The translations under genes and the position numbers were made by a program. From an uncultured bacterium (lineage in GTDB: Bacteria; Desulfobacterota; Desulfobulbia; Desulfobulbales; Desulfobulbaceae), in assembly GCA_903896915.1 (NCBI GenBank), contig CAITZN010000093.1:1-11773 (forward strand): a stretch of 11,773 bases of DNA, in the 5' to 3' direction. The notes under the pieces were generated by a model that ran no database searches, was not told where the DNA came from, and worked only from the letters and a program-made list of their open reading frames with translations. The stretch's first letter is position 1. Every line of letters starts with the position of its first letter. This document shows positions 1 to 7,484 of the stretch, one piece after another.

Positions 1-2
1 AA

Positions 3-332
3 TCCCCTATCATCAATGATGCCACGTTAGAAGACGCCATTGTCTGCGGCCTGGACCGGATCTGTCCGGTTATTACCAATGGTGCCGACGTGCCCGGCAC
101 TCCTATGGCAACCTGCAGTGAAGAATTTCGCCAACACTTCAGTAATGCCGACTGCATTATCAGCAAAGGGATGGGTAATTTCGAGTGTCTGTCCGAGGTT
201 GCGGCGCCGATCTTTTTTTTATTTATCGTCAAGTGCACCACGGTGCTCGCCCATCTTTCTCGCCGATTTCCTGAAGCTGGACTGGTGATCGGCTCGCCGG
301 TGCTGCTGCGTGGCCAACAAGGCGGAGAGTAG
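3..332 (+). CDS. DUF89 / ARMT1-like damage-control phosphatase, C-terminal fragment
   Basis: This is the last 109 codons of a gene that begins outside the window, read in the frame starting at base 3 and ending at the TAG at 330-332. The visible protein carries INDATLEDA near its start, then ITNGADVPGT, the KGMGNFECLSE block, and a hydrophobic PIFFLFIVKC strand. These match the C-terminal half of the DUF89 fold, known for metal-dependent phosphatases that dispose of damaged or surplus phosphometabolites such as sugar phosphates and phosphopantetheine intermediates. The protein should be cytosolic. A run of eight T at 213-220 lies in the strand coding for IFFLF; the frame continues through it, so nothing indicates a frameshift. 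The next gene starts 13 nt after the stop, suggesting one transcript. Family assignment is fairly confident; the substrate cannot be told. Confidence 0.8.
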   Translation, partial: SPIINDATLEDAIVCGLDRICPVITNGADVPGTPMATCSEEFRQHFSNADCIISKGMGNFECLSEVAAPIFFLFIVKCTTVLAHLSRRFPEAGLVIGSPVLLRGQQGGE

Positions 333-345
333 GGAGAGGGGCGCG

Positions 346-1077
346 ATGCGGCTGGCGATCATAGCCGATGTCCATGGCAATTATAAGGCGCTGCAGGCGG
401 TATTGGCGGATATCGACGTGATGGGTGTTGATCGGATTATTTCACTGGGCGACAATATCGGCTACGGACCCGAACCAGAGGAGGTGGTGCAGGCCCTGCT
501 CGATCATCGGGTGGTTTCAGTTATGGGGAACCATGAATTGGGGCTGGTCAGCCGGAGTTATTTCAATCGGTTAAACGAGGTGGCCCGCGACTCGCTGGTC
601 ATTACCCACACAATGCTGAGCGCTGAATCCCTCGTCTGGATTAAGGAACTGCCTGCTGTTCATGTCTGCTGCGGCGCTCGTTTTGTCCATGGTTGCCCAC
701 CCCAATCGATCACGGTGTATCTGCTTGCGCCTTCAGACAATCGGGTACGTCGAATTTTTTCCTCTTATCCCGAAGAAATCTGTTTTGTCGGCCATACCCA
801 CGATTTCGGCATGTTCGAGCAGAACGGCCTTGTGGTATCCCGCCGCGAAGTGACGGTGGAACGGTTGCAGCTTAATCCGCATAACCGGTATCTTCTTCTG
901 GCCGGTAGTGTCGGACAGCCACGTGATACGCTCAATTGGCATGCCAAGTATATGGTATGGGATATTGCAGAGCAGACTGTCGAACTGCGGGACGTTCCCT
1001 ATGATGTGCTGGCAACAATCCGTCTTCTCGATGAACGTCATTTTCCAATATCCAACGCCCGCAGGCTCCTCTGGTGA
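346..1077 (+). CDS. Calcineurin-like metallophosphoesterase (Metallophos_2 type)
   Basis: The 243-residue protein has the full metal-binding set of a binuclear phosphoesterase: ADVHGN with D8 and H10, GDN with D36 and N37, GNHE with N62 and H63, a further His at 115, and GHTH at 149-152. The GSVGQPRD block that usually follows in bacterial single-domain members is also present. I chose ATG 346 over the in-frame start at 310 because the conserved first strand (MRLAIIAD) begins there and a purine-rich ribosome site (AGGGAGAGGGG, 331-341) sits just upstream. The stop lies only 4 nt before the kinase start, implying translational coupling. Relatives include phosphodiesterases and protein phosphatases of the PP2A-like fold. 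A role in removing phosphates placed by the neighbouring kinase is my inference. There is no signal peptide or membrane segment, so it should be cytosolic. Confidence 0.9.
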   Translation: MRLAIIADVHGNYKALQAVLADIDVMGVDRIISLGDNIGYGPEPEEVVQALLDHRVVSVMGNHELGLVSRSYFNRLNEVARDSLVITHTMLSAESLVWIKELPAVHVCCGARFVHGCPPQSITVYLLAPSDNRVRRIFSSYPEEICFVGHTHDFGMFEQNGLVVSRREVTVERLQLNPHNRYLLLAGSVGQPRDTLNWHAKYMVWDIAEQTVELRDVPYDVLATIRLLDERHFPISNARRLLW

Positions 1078-1081
1078 AGGG

Positions 1082-2398
1082 ATGAAACAGATTGGTAGAT
1101 ATCAGGTAATCCGCCGCCTCGGCAAAGGCGGCATGGGTTCGGTCTATAAGGGACTGGTGCCGGTAATAGATAAAGTGGTGGCCATTAAGCTGCTGGATCC
1201 CAGTGAGCTGATGGCAGACATCCTCGGAGCAGAACGGCTACGTGAGATATTCACTTTCGAGGCCCGGACCATGGCCGCTTTCAACCAGCCCTTTCTGGTT
1301 ACCGCTCATGATTTTGACCATGATGAGCTGGGGCGACCCTTTTTCGTGATGGACTATATCTGTAACAATCTTGGCGACATGATTGGTGAGACTTTCCGGA
1401 TTGAGCAGGACTCACGGGTCATAGGAGCGACCAAGGTGCTTCACTATGGACGGCAGCTCCTTGCAGCGCTTGATTTTCTCCATCACAACGACATCATTCA
1501 TCGCGACATCAAGCCACAGAACATTTTGGTCACCGATGAAGACACTGTCAAGATTTGTGATTTCGGCATGGCGCTGGTCGGAGGTGTGGCTTTTTCCGGG
1601 CCTGATACTATGCAGATCGGTTCGCCGTGCTACACCCCGCCAGAGCAGAGGAAAAACCCCAAAGGCGTAGATGGCAGGGCCGACCTTTACTCCGCGGCGG
1701 TGCTGCTCTACCGCATGCTCACCGGCAAGCTTCCGGGGATGCAGAGTTTTTCCCTGTCGCTGGTAAACCCCCTCTATGACCGCACCTGGGATGATTTTTT
1801 TGCCAAAGCGCTCCGTTGGAACCCGGATGATCGCTTTCAGTCGGCAGGGGAGATGCTGGGCGCCTTTGAGCAGCTCAGATTGCAGGCTTCTCATGGGGTA
1901 GGATCATGCCAAAACCCGGGCTCGGACCAGCCGCTGTTGCTGCTGAGGAGTGACCCGGTTAATATCTGCGAATCCAAGGCCCGCAGCCTTTTTGGTGTCA
2001 ACGAGTTGTTCCGACCGGTACAACTGGTGTGCAATCAATTGGAAGTGCTTGAAGAGACGGTGTTTGATCGGGCGACCGGTCTTGTTTGGCAACGACGGGG
2101 AAATCGCTATCCGGCCACTTTTGGCGGTGCGCATCGCTATGTCGAGCAGCTTAACGACCAGAACTTCAATGGCTGTAGAGACTGGCGACTCCCGACCGTC
2201 AATGAGTTGCTTAGCCTCCTGGCAGACAGTGAAGGCATTTTTTCGAAATCCCTGACCCGACCGGTGCGATGGCTGTGGAGCTGTGATCGCCATGGAAATC
2301 ACGAAAGCTGGTATGTTAATATGGACATGGGATTCGCCGGGGTTCAGGATGTTAACTGCCTCAACGATGTTCGCGCTGTTTCCAGTGTTCCGTTTTAA
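1082..2398 (+). CDS. Hanks-type Ser/Thr protein kinase with C-terminal DUF1566 (Lcl_C) domain
   Basis: The 438-residue protein starts at ATG 1082, where the kinase fold begins (MKQIGRYQVIRRLGKGGMG); the open frame back to 908 lies inside the preceding gene. Kinase signatures are complete: glycine loop GKGGMGSVYKG at about 14-24, VAIKLL with the ATP lysine K36, a helix-C Glu in FEARTM, catalytic HRDIKPQN (H140, D142, K144, N147), DFG at 160-162, and an activation-segment end YTPPEQ near 185 in place of the usual APE. The kinase domain ends near 285. After a linker without any obvious membrane segment, residues about 325-438 form a DUF1566 domain, recognised by TVFDRATGLVWQ, GCRDWRLPTVNELLSLL and a final VRAVSS. 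DUF1566 is often found in surface or lipoprotein contexts; here it appears cytosolic and may be a sensor or binding module. It is coupled to the upstream phosphoesterase (4-nt gap). Confidence 0.93.
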   Translation: MKQIGRYQVIRRLGKGGMGSVYKGLVPVIDKVVAIKLLDPSELMADILGAERLREIFTFEARTMAAFNQPFLVTAHDFDHDELGRPFFVMDYICNNLGDMIGETFRIEQDSRVIGATKVLHYGRQLLAALDFLHHNDIIHRDIKPQNILVTDEDTVKICDFGMALVGGVAFSGPDTMQIGSPCYTPPEQRKNPKGVDGRADLYSAAVLLYRMLTGKLPGMQSFSLSLVNPLYDRTWDDFFAKALRWNPDDRFQSAGEMLGAFEQLRLQASHGVGSCQNPGSDQPLLLLRSDPVNICESKARSLFGVNELFRPVQLVCNQLEVLEETVFDRATGLVWQRRGNRYPATFGGAHRYVEQLNDQNFNGCRDWRLPTVNELLSLLADSEGIFSKSLTRPVRWLWSCDRHGNHESWYVNMDMGFAGVQDVNCLNDVRAVSSVPF

Positions 2399-2447
2399 GG
2401 GGTCAGTTGCAATACAAAAGTTATTAACCTCCATTCACCAAAGAAGA

Positions 2448-2939
2448 ATGACACGACAAATGGACTATCCGATATCTCACTATTTTCTCGTCTCTTCTCA
2501 GTCTGGAAAGGCGGCAGGACTGCATGTGGAACGCTTCCTTGCCGGCAACCAGCTGATCAGCTATGCCGATTTTTTTGTCAGACCTGAAGAAATCCTCAAT
2601 GGGGTTGATGATCAATTTTGGCCAACCCTCGAAAATGGAGTGGGGGCAAACAAAATCTTTGCCCGGAGGATGCTTGAGCATCTCAAAAAAGAAGGACTCA
2701 CCACCCTTGATCAATTACTGGAGTTGGAACAGGGCTACGCCACCAAAGTTCTCCACACTCTGACCCATTTGCTCGATGGATTTATAGGTATCGATTCGGT
2801 TCTGTACAATCTGGTCGAGGATTCCCACCAGGTGAGCGAGGTGCTGAGCGAAGCCATCCACAATACCCCTGCCAAATATTGGCTGGTTCCGTTGCGGACG
2901 GGCAAGTTGGAGGCATCGGTGCTCCATCCGGTGGAATAG
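2448..2939 (+). CDS. Hypothetical protein of unknown function
   Basis: I do not recognise this 163-residue protein. The likely start is ATG 2448 (MTRQMDYPISHYFLV) or ATG 2460; neither has a strong ribosome site, only AAGAAG immediately before 2448. The open frame also extends back to 2283, but that part overlaps the end of the kinase gene. The sequence opens with a beta-like segment (HYFLVSSQSGKAAG), then LISYADFFVRPEEILNG, a probable helical middle (ARRMLEHLKKEGLTTLDQLL, then ATKVLHTLTHLLDGFIGIDS), and ends KYWLVPLRTGKLEASVLHP. There is no signal peptide, membrane span or cysteine pattern. It follows the kinase stop by 49 nt, so it may share that transcript and could be a client or regulator, but this rests on position only. 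Confidence 0.65.
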   Translation: MTRQMDYPISHYFLVSSQSGKAAGLHVERFLAGNQLISYADFFVRPEEILNGVDDQFWPTLENGVGANKIFARRMLEHLKKEGLTTLDQLLELEQGYATKVLHTLTHLLDGFIGIDSVLYNLVEDSHQVSEVLSEAIHNTPAKYWLVPLRTGKLEASVLHPVE

Positions 2940-3032
2940 CATATCAGTTTGCTCAAGTTCTTTCGTGATCGTGTGCTCTTTTGCAGCTCCCACAATAACC
3001 GGATGGCCAAGAATGTATTTTCAGGTGCAATG

Positions 3033-3061
3033 TTGTGCAGGAAAGACAAAAATTTGATAAT
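3033..3061 (+). promoter_or_regulatory. Candidate sigma-70-type promoter upstream of the histidine kinase gene
   Basis: TTGTGC at 3033-3038 and GATAAT at 3056-3061 are separated by 17 nt inside an AT-rich patch of a 289-nt gap. The -10 matches the consensus at five of six bases, the -35 at only three. A start near 3068 would leave a leader of about 160 nt before the kinase ATG. An overlapping TATAAA at 3061-3066 is an alternative -10. No sigma-54 element was seen nearby. This is a pattern match by eye. Confidence 0.3.
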
Positions 3062-3100
3062 ATAAATTGTCGCTGAAAACAGGAGATTAAATCCCATCAA

Positions 3101-3218
3101 CCTGGTTGTGTCGCTTCCCCGGGTCCGGTCGGATACCAGGAGCGGTTCACACCTGCGAATCTGCAAAGGGCAGGAAGACAGCCGTTTCGACCTTTCAGGG
3201 CCTTCCCGCTGACTTTTT
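3101..3218 (+). promoter_or_regulatory. Potentially structured 5' leader of the histidine kinase mRNA
   Basis: This non-coding stretch contains several short perfect inverted pairs: CCTGGT 3101-3106 with ACCAGG 3135-3140; AGCGG 3141-3145 with CCGCT 3206-3210; CCTGC 3152-3156 with GCAGG 3170-3174; and GGAAG 3173-3177 with CTTCC 3202-3206. The last pair shares bases with the two before it, so they cannot all form at once. A five-T run at 3214-3218 follows, just ahead of the ribosome site AAGGGG at 3219-3224. A terminator-like switch is conceivable, but the stems are short with long loops and the sequence matches no riboswitch I know. The rest of the gap, 2940-3032, shows nothing I can name. Confidence 0.22.
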
Positions 3219-3228
3219 AAGGGGTGCC

Positions 3229-5187
3229 ATGCAATTTTTTCTTTTTGGTTCCATCCGTAAGAGTCTAATAGTCCTCGTTCTGCTGGCCGTCCTGCCGGCA
3301 TTGGCGATCATGCTCTACACAGGTCACGAGCTGCGTGGTAACGTGGTTGATGAAGCTGAAAACTACGCTCTTCACCAGGTCCAGGCAATGGCTGCCCATC
3401 ACGAACGGGTAGTTGATAATGCTCGTTTGCTACTTATGACCCTGGCCAAGTCCTCCGAAGTGCGGAGTCTCGACGCAGCTGCCTGTAGAGTATTACTCGC
3501 CGATATCCTCGCTCGCAATTCCGCTTATGTTTCTCTGTCTCTGGCAGACTCCAGGGGGCAGATCCTGGTTGCCGCCCCAGATGCTTTTGCCGAGGACATC
3601 GGGAAGAGTAAATATTTCCAGGACGCCATGCGGACCGGGGCCTTTACCGTGGGCGACTATACCTTGCTCAAAACTGAGCGTCGAGTAGTGATCCAGTTTG
3701 CCCAGCCTATCACCGGCATCGGTAGCAATCCCGTTGGGATATTGGTGGCCGCCTTTGATTTAAGCTATTTTGGCAGTTTGTTTTTCGATACGCACTTGCC
3801 GGAACGATCAGTCTTTACCCTGACCGATGCCAATGGCATGCGCCTTACTCGCTTTCCTGAAACAGAAAAATATACCTGGGTTGCTGACCTGCCGCAGATG
3901 GTGGCTCGCATGTCCGGTCGCGACGATGAGGGCACCTTCCTGGAGACCGGGGTGGATGGCGTCAGTCGTTTGTACAGCTTCAAACGGCTGCGTTTCAAGG
4001 GGGCCTCCTTTCCCTATCTGATGATCCGGCTGGGGATTCCGGTGGATCAGGCCCTAGGTGAGGCCAGATTTGTGGTGATTCGCAATGTGGCCCTCCTGGT
4101 CCTGGCCACGATCTTGGCCTTGTTTACCGCCTGGTTTGTTGGTGAGTTCACCATTATGCGCCGTCTCAACCGGTTGATGGATGCCACCAGTAAGCTGGAG
4201 GCCGGCGATCTGAGCACGCGGACCGGGATTGCCTCTGGACAAGGGGAATTGGGGCAGTTGGCCGGAGCTTTTGACAGCATGGCTGAAGGTTTGGAGCGTA
4301 AGGAAAGAGAACGGTGCATGGCTGAGGAGCAACTGCTTCGTCTCAATGAAGAACTTGAAGAACGGGTGGAACACCGCACTGAACAATTGGCCGGTGCCAA
4401 CAAAGAATTACAGAAGATTCTGGACGATCTCCAGCAGACGCAAAGTCAGCTGGTTTTGTCCGAAAAGCTCGCAGCCTTGGGTGAGCTGGTGGCCGGAGTG
4501 GCCCATGAAATCAATACTCCGGTGGGGGTCGCCTTGTCAGCCGGTTCCACGCTGGCAGAGAAGAATCGGGCCCTAGTTGAGCTGTTCGGGCAGGGGGAAA
4601 TGAAACGTTCTGATCTGGCTCAGTATCTGGATGACTCACGGGAAGGCACTGAAATGATTTTAGTCAACCTGAACCGTGCCTCGGAATTGATCCGCAGTTT
4701 CAAGATGGTCGCTGCCGATCAGGTTTCCGAAACCCGCAGGATCTTCAATGTCAAAGGGTATATTGATGAGGTCCTCCTTAGCCTGCGCCCGAAACTCAAG
4801 AAAACCGGCCATCGGATTGAGATTTTGTGTGATGAGCAACTGGTGATCGAAAGCTATCCAGGAGCCTTTTCGCAGATTTTGACTAATTTCATCATCAATT
4901 CCCTCCTGCATGCCTTTGCGCCTGGGCAAGACGGTTTTATCCGTGTCGAGGTGATCAATAACAACAGGACCCTCGAACTGCGCTATAGCGACAACGGGAG
5001 CGGCATGTCACCGGAAATCCGAGACAGGATTTTTGAGCCATTTTTCACCACTGCCCGGAGCCAGGGCTCGACAGGTTTGGGTTTGCATATCGTCTTTAAT
5101 ATTGTGACCGGGACCCTGGGAGGGACCATCAAGTGCGAAAGTACGCCGGGGCAGGGAACGAGTTTCCATGTGGTCATACCGGTCTGA
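3229..5187 (+). CDS. Membrane sensor histidine kinase: dCache, HAMP, coiled coil, HisKA, HATPase
   Basis: The 652-residue protein starts at ATG 3229, preceded by AAGGGG at 3219-3224; an upstream in-frame GTG at 3106 would add non-conserved leader sequence before the membrane anchor. Order of parts: membrane segment 1 at about 12-29 (SLIVLVLLAVLPALAIML), an extracytoplasmic dCache-like sensor at about 30-283, membrane segment 2 at about 286-306, HAMP at about 307-360, a Glu-rich coiled coil to about 415, then HisKA with phospho-acceptor H426 in AGVAHEINTP, the N box NFIINSLLHAF (N553, N557), G1 DNGSGM from 588 and G2 GSTGLGLHIV from 613. All catalytic motifs are intact. It should bind a small periplasmic ligand, autophosphorylate at H426 and pass phosphate to the regulator encoded 12 nt downstream. 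The ligand is unknown; dCache domains commonly sense amino acids, carboxylates or amines. Confidence 0.93.
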   Translation: MQFFLFGSIRKSLIVLVLLAVLPALAIMLYTGHELRGNVVDEAENYALHQVQAMAAHHERVVDNARLLLMTLAKSSEVRSLDAAACRVLLADILARNSAYVSLSLADSRGQILVAAPDAFAEDIGKSKYFQDAMRTGAFTVGDYTLLKTERRVVIQFAQPITGIGSNPVGILVAAFDLSYFGSLFFDTHLPERSVFTLTDANGMRLTRFPETEKYTWVADLPQMVARMSGRDDEGTFLETGVDGVSRLYSFKRLRFKGASFPYLMIRLGIPVDQALGEARFVVIRNVALLVLATILALFTAWFVGEFTIMRRLNRLMDATSKLEAGDLSTRTGIASGQGELGQLAGAFDSMAEGLERKERERCMAEEQLLRLNEELEERVEHRTEQLAGANKELQKILDDLQQTQSQLVLSEKLAALGELVAGVAHEINTPVGVALSAGSTLAEKNRALVELFGQGEMKRSDLAQYLDDSREGTEMILVNLNRASELIRSFKMVAADQVSETRRIFNVKGYIDEVLLSLRPKLKKTGHRIEILCDEQLVIESYPGAFSQILTNFIINSLLHAFAPGQDGFIRVEVINNNRTLELRYSDNGSGMSPEIRDRIFEPFFTTARSQGSTGLGLHIVFNIVTGTLGGTIKCESTPGQGTSFHVVIPV

Positions 5188-5199
5188 TGCGGAGGAACT

Positions 5200-6780
5200 A
5201 TGGTTGATTCTGATGAAATCTTGTTCAAAGAAGAGTTGCCGGAGCCAACCCCGAGTGTTGTTTCCAGTCGGTCAGGGAAAAATGCGCCGTGGCAGATTCT
5301 CATCGTCGATGACGAATCCGACGTGCACAGTGTAACCACCTATATGATCAAAGGAATGGAATATCTGGGCAGGAAATTGCAATTCCTCCATGCCTACAGC
5401 GGTCTGGAGGCTCGGCAAATCCTGGCGCAGCATCCGGACATAGCGGTTGTTCTTTTGGATGTGGTCATGGAGGCCGAGGACAGCGGTCTGAAATTGGTAC
5501 AGTTTATCCGAGAAGAATTGCATAATCGTGCCGTTCGCATCGTCCTGCGCACCGGGCAGCCCGGCAAGGCACCGGCTGCCCGGGTTATCCTTGAATACGA
5601 TATTAACGACTACAAGGAAAAAACTGAGCTGACCCTGGAAAAGATGCTGGTCACCATCATCTCAGCCTTGAGAAGCTACAACTTCATCACCACCATCGAG
5701 AACAACCGCAAAGGGTTGAAGAAGATTATTGAGGCGTCCTCGGATATCTTTGAGCGCCAATCGTTGCAGAAACTGGGCAGTGGGGTCTTGAGTCAGCTCA
5801 CAGCCATCCTGCAGCTGCGAGAAGACGCCATGTACAGCCACGCCTCGGGCCTGACGGCCTCAGGAATCAAAGGGCAGTCAGTGGTGTTGGCGGCTACCGG
5901 ACAGTTTTGTCCGTATATTGACCGTCCGATCAGTGAAGTCGATACCTCCCTGATGCACACTGCCCTGGGATTGGCACAAACCCATCCGCATGGATTTTAT
6001 TGCGAAGGCGGCAATTGTGCGTGGTATTTCAAAAGCCAGACTGGCTCAGAGAATTTTCTTTATTTCGAGATAGCCAAGGAACTTGACGAAAATGATCATG
6101 ATTTGTTGGAACTGTTTTTTACCAATGTATCCCTGGCGTTTGACAATCTCTTTCTCAATAAAGGGATTGAGGACACCCAGAAGGAGATCATCTTTCATAT
6201 TGCCGAAACCATGGAATGCCGTTCTGCCGAAACTGGCAGCCATGTCCGCAGAGTGGCGGAATACGCTAAGCTCCTCGCCGTGAAATATGGTTTGGGCGAA
6301 GAGGAGGCAGAAATGCTCAAGCTCGCCTCGACGACTCATGATCTCGGAAAAATAGGTATTCCGGATGCTATTCTCGATAAGCCAGGATCCCTTACACCGG
6401 AAGAATACACGACCATCAGAACCCACGTCTACCGTGGCCATGATTTACTGATGAGTTCATCTAGTCCGATCATCCAGGCGGCGGCACTCATAGTCCTGCT
6501 ACATCACGAGCGTTGGGATGGCCTGGGTTATCCGCAAGGGCTCAAGGGCGAGGACATCCACATCCATGGACGGATTGTTGGGGTTGCCGATGTCTTTGAT
6601 GCCTTGTCCAACAAGCGAGTCTACCATGAGGCCTGGACATGGGAGGCTGTTTTTGCCCATTTCAGAGAACAGCGAGGCAAACATTTCGATCCGAAATTAG
6701 TCGATATTCTTCTGGAGAACCAGGAGGAGTTCAAGGTGATCTGGTCCCGGTACAATGCGCTCGGGTTACAGCTTTCTTAA
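5200..6780 (+). CDS. Response regulator: REC, DUF3369, HD-GYP (cyclic-di-GMP phosphodiesterase)
   Basis: The 526-residue protein begins at ATG 5200 with a strong ribosome site (GGAGGA, 5191-5196). A poorly conserved N-terminal tail of about 30 residues leads into a receiver domain at about 32-150, with the acidic pair in ILIVDDE, phospho-acceptor D87 in VVLLDVVM, and a switch Thr/Lys region (LRTGQP, DYKEKTEL). Residues about 175-325 match DUF3369, a domain usually found between REC and HD-GYP. The HD-GYP domain at about 330-505 keeps its hallmarks: ETGSHVRR, H380-D381 in THDLGKIGIPD, HHERWDGLGYP (H435, H436, GYP 443-445) and VADVFDAL. HD-GYP domains hydrolyse cyclic-di-GMP to pGpG or GMP at a di- or tri-metal site, and nothing needed for this appears missing. 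It is the evident partner of the upstream histidine kinase. Confidence 0.95.
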   Translation: MVDSDEILFKEELPEPTPSVVSSRSGKNAPWQILIVDDESDVHSVTTYMIKGMEYLGRKLQFLHAYSGLEARQILAQHPDIAVVLLDVVMEAEDSGLKLVQFIREELHNRAVRIVLRTGQPGKAPAARVILEYDINDYKEKTELTLEKMLVTIISALRSYNFITTIENNRKGLKKIIEASSDIFERQSLQKLGSGVLSQLTAILQLREDAMYSHASGLTASGIKGQSVVLAATGQFCPYIDRPISEVDTSLMHTALGLAQTHPHGFYCEGGNCAWYFKSQTGSENFLYFEIAKELDENDHDLLELFFTNVSLAFDNLFLNKGIEDTQKEIIFHIAETMECRSAETGSHVRRVAEYAKLLAVKYGLGEEEAEMLKLASTTHDLGKIGIPDAILDKPGSLTPEEYTTIRTHVYRGHDLLMSSSSPIIQAAALIVLLHHERWDGLGYPQGLKGEDIHIHGRIVGVADVFDALSNKRVYHEAWTWEAVFAHFREQRGKHFDPKLVDILLENQEEFKVIWSRYNALGLQLS

Positions 6781-6787
6781 GAGGGCG

Positions 6788-6828
6788 TTACGGAAACACG
6801 ATTGCCGTAATCTGGCTGTGAACAGCCA
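6788..6828 (+). other. Two adjacent stem-loops after the HD-GYP gene
   Basis: TTACGG 6788-6793 pairs with CCGTAA 6805-6810 across 11 nt, and 2 nt later TGGCTG 6813-6818 pairs with CAGCCA 6823-6828 around a TGAA tetraloop. They begin 8 nt after the stop codon of the HD-GYP gene. No T run follows, so this is not a canonical intrinsic terminator; it may be a weak terminator or a 3'-end stabilising structure. The rest of the gap to 6965 shows no gene. Confidence 0.35.
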
Positions 6829-6965
6829 ACTGGTTTCTTGCGGCAGGGTAGGAAAGTGCTCTTTTCCTTGAATTGTTTCAGTAATTCAGGGTATGGAAAG
6901 AGGTTGAAGGCAACAGACGGGTACGGGGTTATTTCACTCAACCAGTAACAAAAGGAACGGACAGT

Positions 6966-7484
6966 ATGGGAAAAATTGGCAGAAATCAATCCTGCCCCTG
7001 CGGCTCGGGGAAAAAACATAAACATTGCTGTCTGCCTGCCCAGCAGGCGGGGACCAAAGCAAGTCCGATGAATCAGATGAAGGTCTCGCTGATGGCGGCA
7101 ATCGAGAAAATTCAGCAGGCAGCAAGCGAAAAGAAAGTGACGTTTTTTGAACTCGGCGTTTTTCTTTTCTTCAGTGATCAGGATGGCGATGCCTGGTTGC
7201 TGGAAATTACTGATTCCGATGCGGTGCAGGTAAGCAGAGGGGGAGAGGCTCTCGATGTGCCCATTGACGAAAATCCGGAGACCATCGAAATTAATTTCAG
7301 CCACACCTTTGCCCTCCGTGAAAAGCAATTTTTCCTTACCGCCTATGCTGATAAAGCCGAAACTTTTTTGGATAGGGCACCTACGCAGCAAATTCATGCC
7401 GCTATTCGACGGTTGCGCAAACGCTATTCTCCGGAAATGCTCGAGCAGATGCATGTGGATAGAGGGGGAGACTCCCAGGCGTGA
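6966..7484 (+). CDS. SEC-C zinc-motif protein of unknown function
   Basis: The 172-residue protein opens with a SEC-C motif: C10 and C12 in CPCGSGKK, then C21-C22 in KHCC, the usual four zinc ligands (C-x-C-x8-C-C). SEC-C occurs at the tail of SecA, where it binds SecB and ribosomes, and in many small proteins of unclear role. Here it is N-terminal, followed by a mixed alpha/beta body of about 140 residues (FFELGVFLFFSDQDGDAWLL, then ETIEINFSHTFALREKQFFL) that I do not recognise, and a basic C-terminal helix. The start is supported by AAGGA at 6952-6956. The final codons overlap the GTG start of the VanZ-like gene by 4 nt. No signal peptide or membrane segment is seen. A role as a binding or chaperone-like adaptor is inference from the motif alone. 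Confidence 0.85.
   Translation: MGKIGRNQSCPCGSGKKHKHCCLPAQQAGTKASPMNQMKVSLMAAIEKIQQAASEKKVTFFELGVFLFFSDQDGDAWLLEITDSDAVQVSRGGEALDVPIDENPETIEINFSHTFALREKQFFLTAYADKAETFLDRAPTQQIHAAIRRLRKRYSPEMLEQMHVDRGGDSQA

Noticed and set aside
213..220. Frameshift at the eight-T run in the DUF89 gene
   Set aside because: The reading frame continues with plausible family sequence on both sides and stops normally at 332.
3101..3210. Cyclic-di-GMP (GEMM) riboswitch upstream of the HD-GYP operon
   Set aside because: The context is attractive, but the conserved GEMM core and tetraloop-receptor motifs are not recognisable; only generic inverted pairs are seen.
3106..3228. Upstream extension of the histidine kinase from a GTG at 3106
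   Set aside because: The added residues are not membrane- or sensor-like, and ATG 3229 has a ribosome site and directly precedes the first membrane segment.
2735..3301. - strand open frame spanning the gap before the histidine kinase
   Set aside because: It overlaps the ends of two + strand genes, has no convincing ribosome site or family features, and would leave the kinase promoter region coding; not supported.
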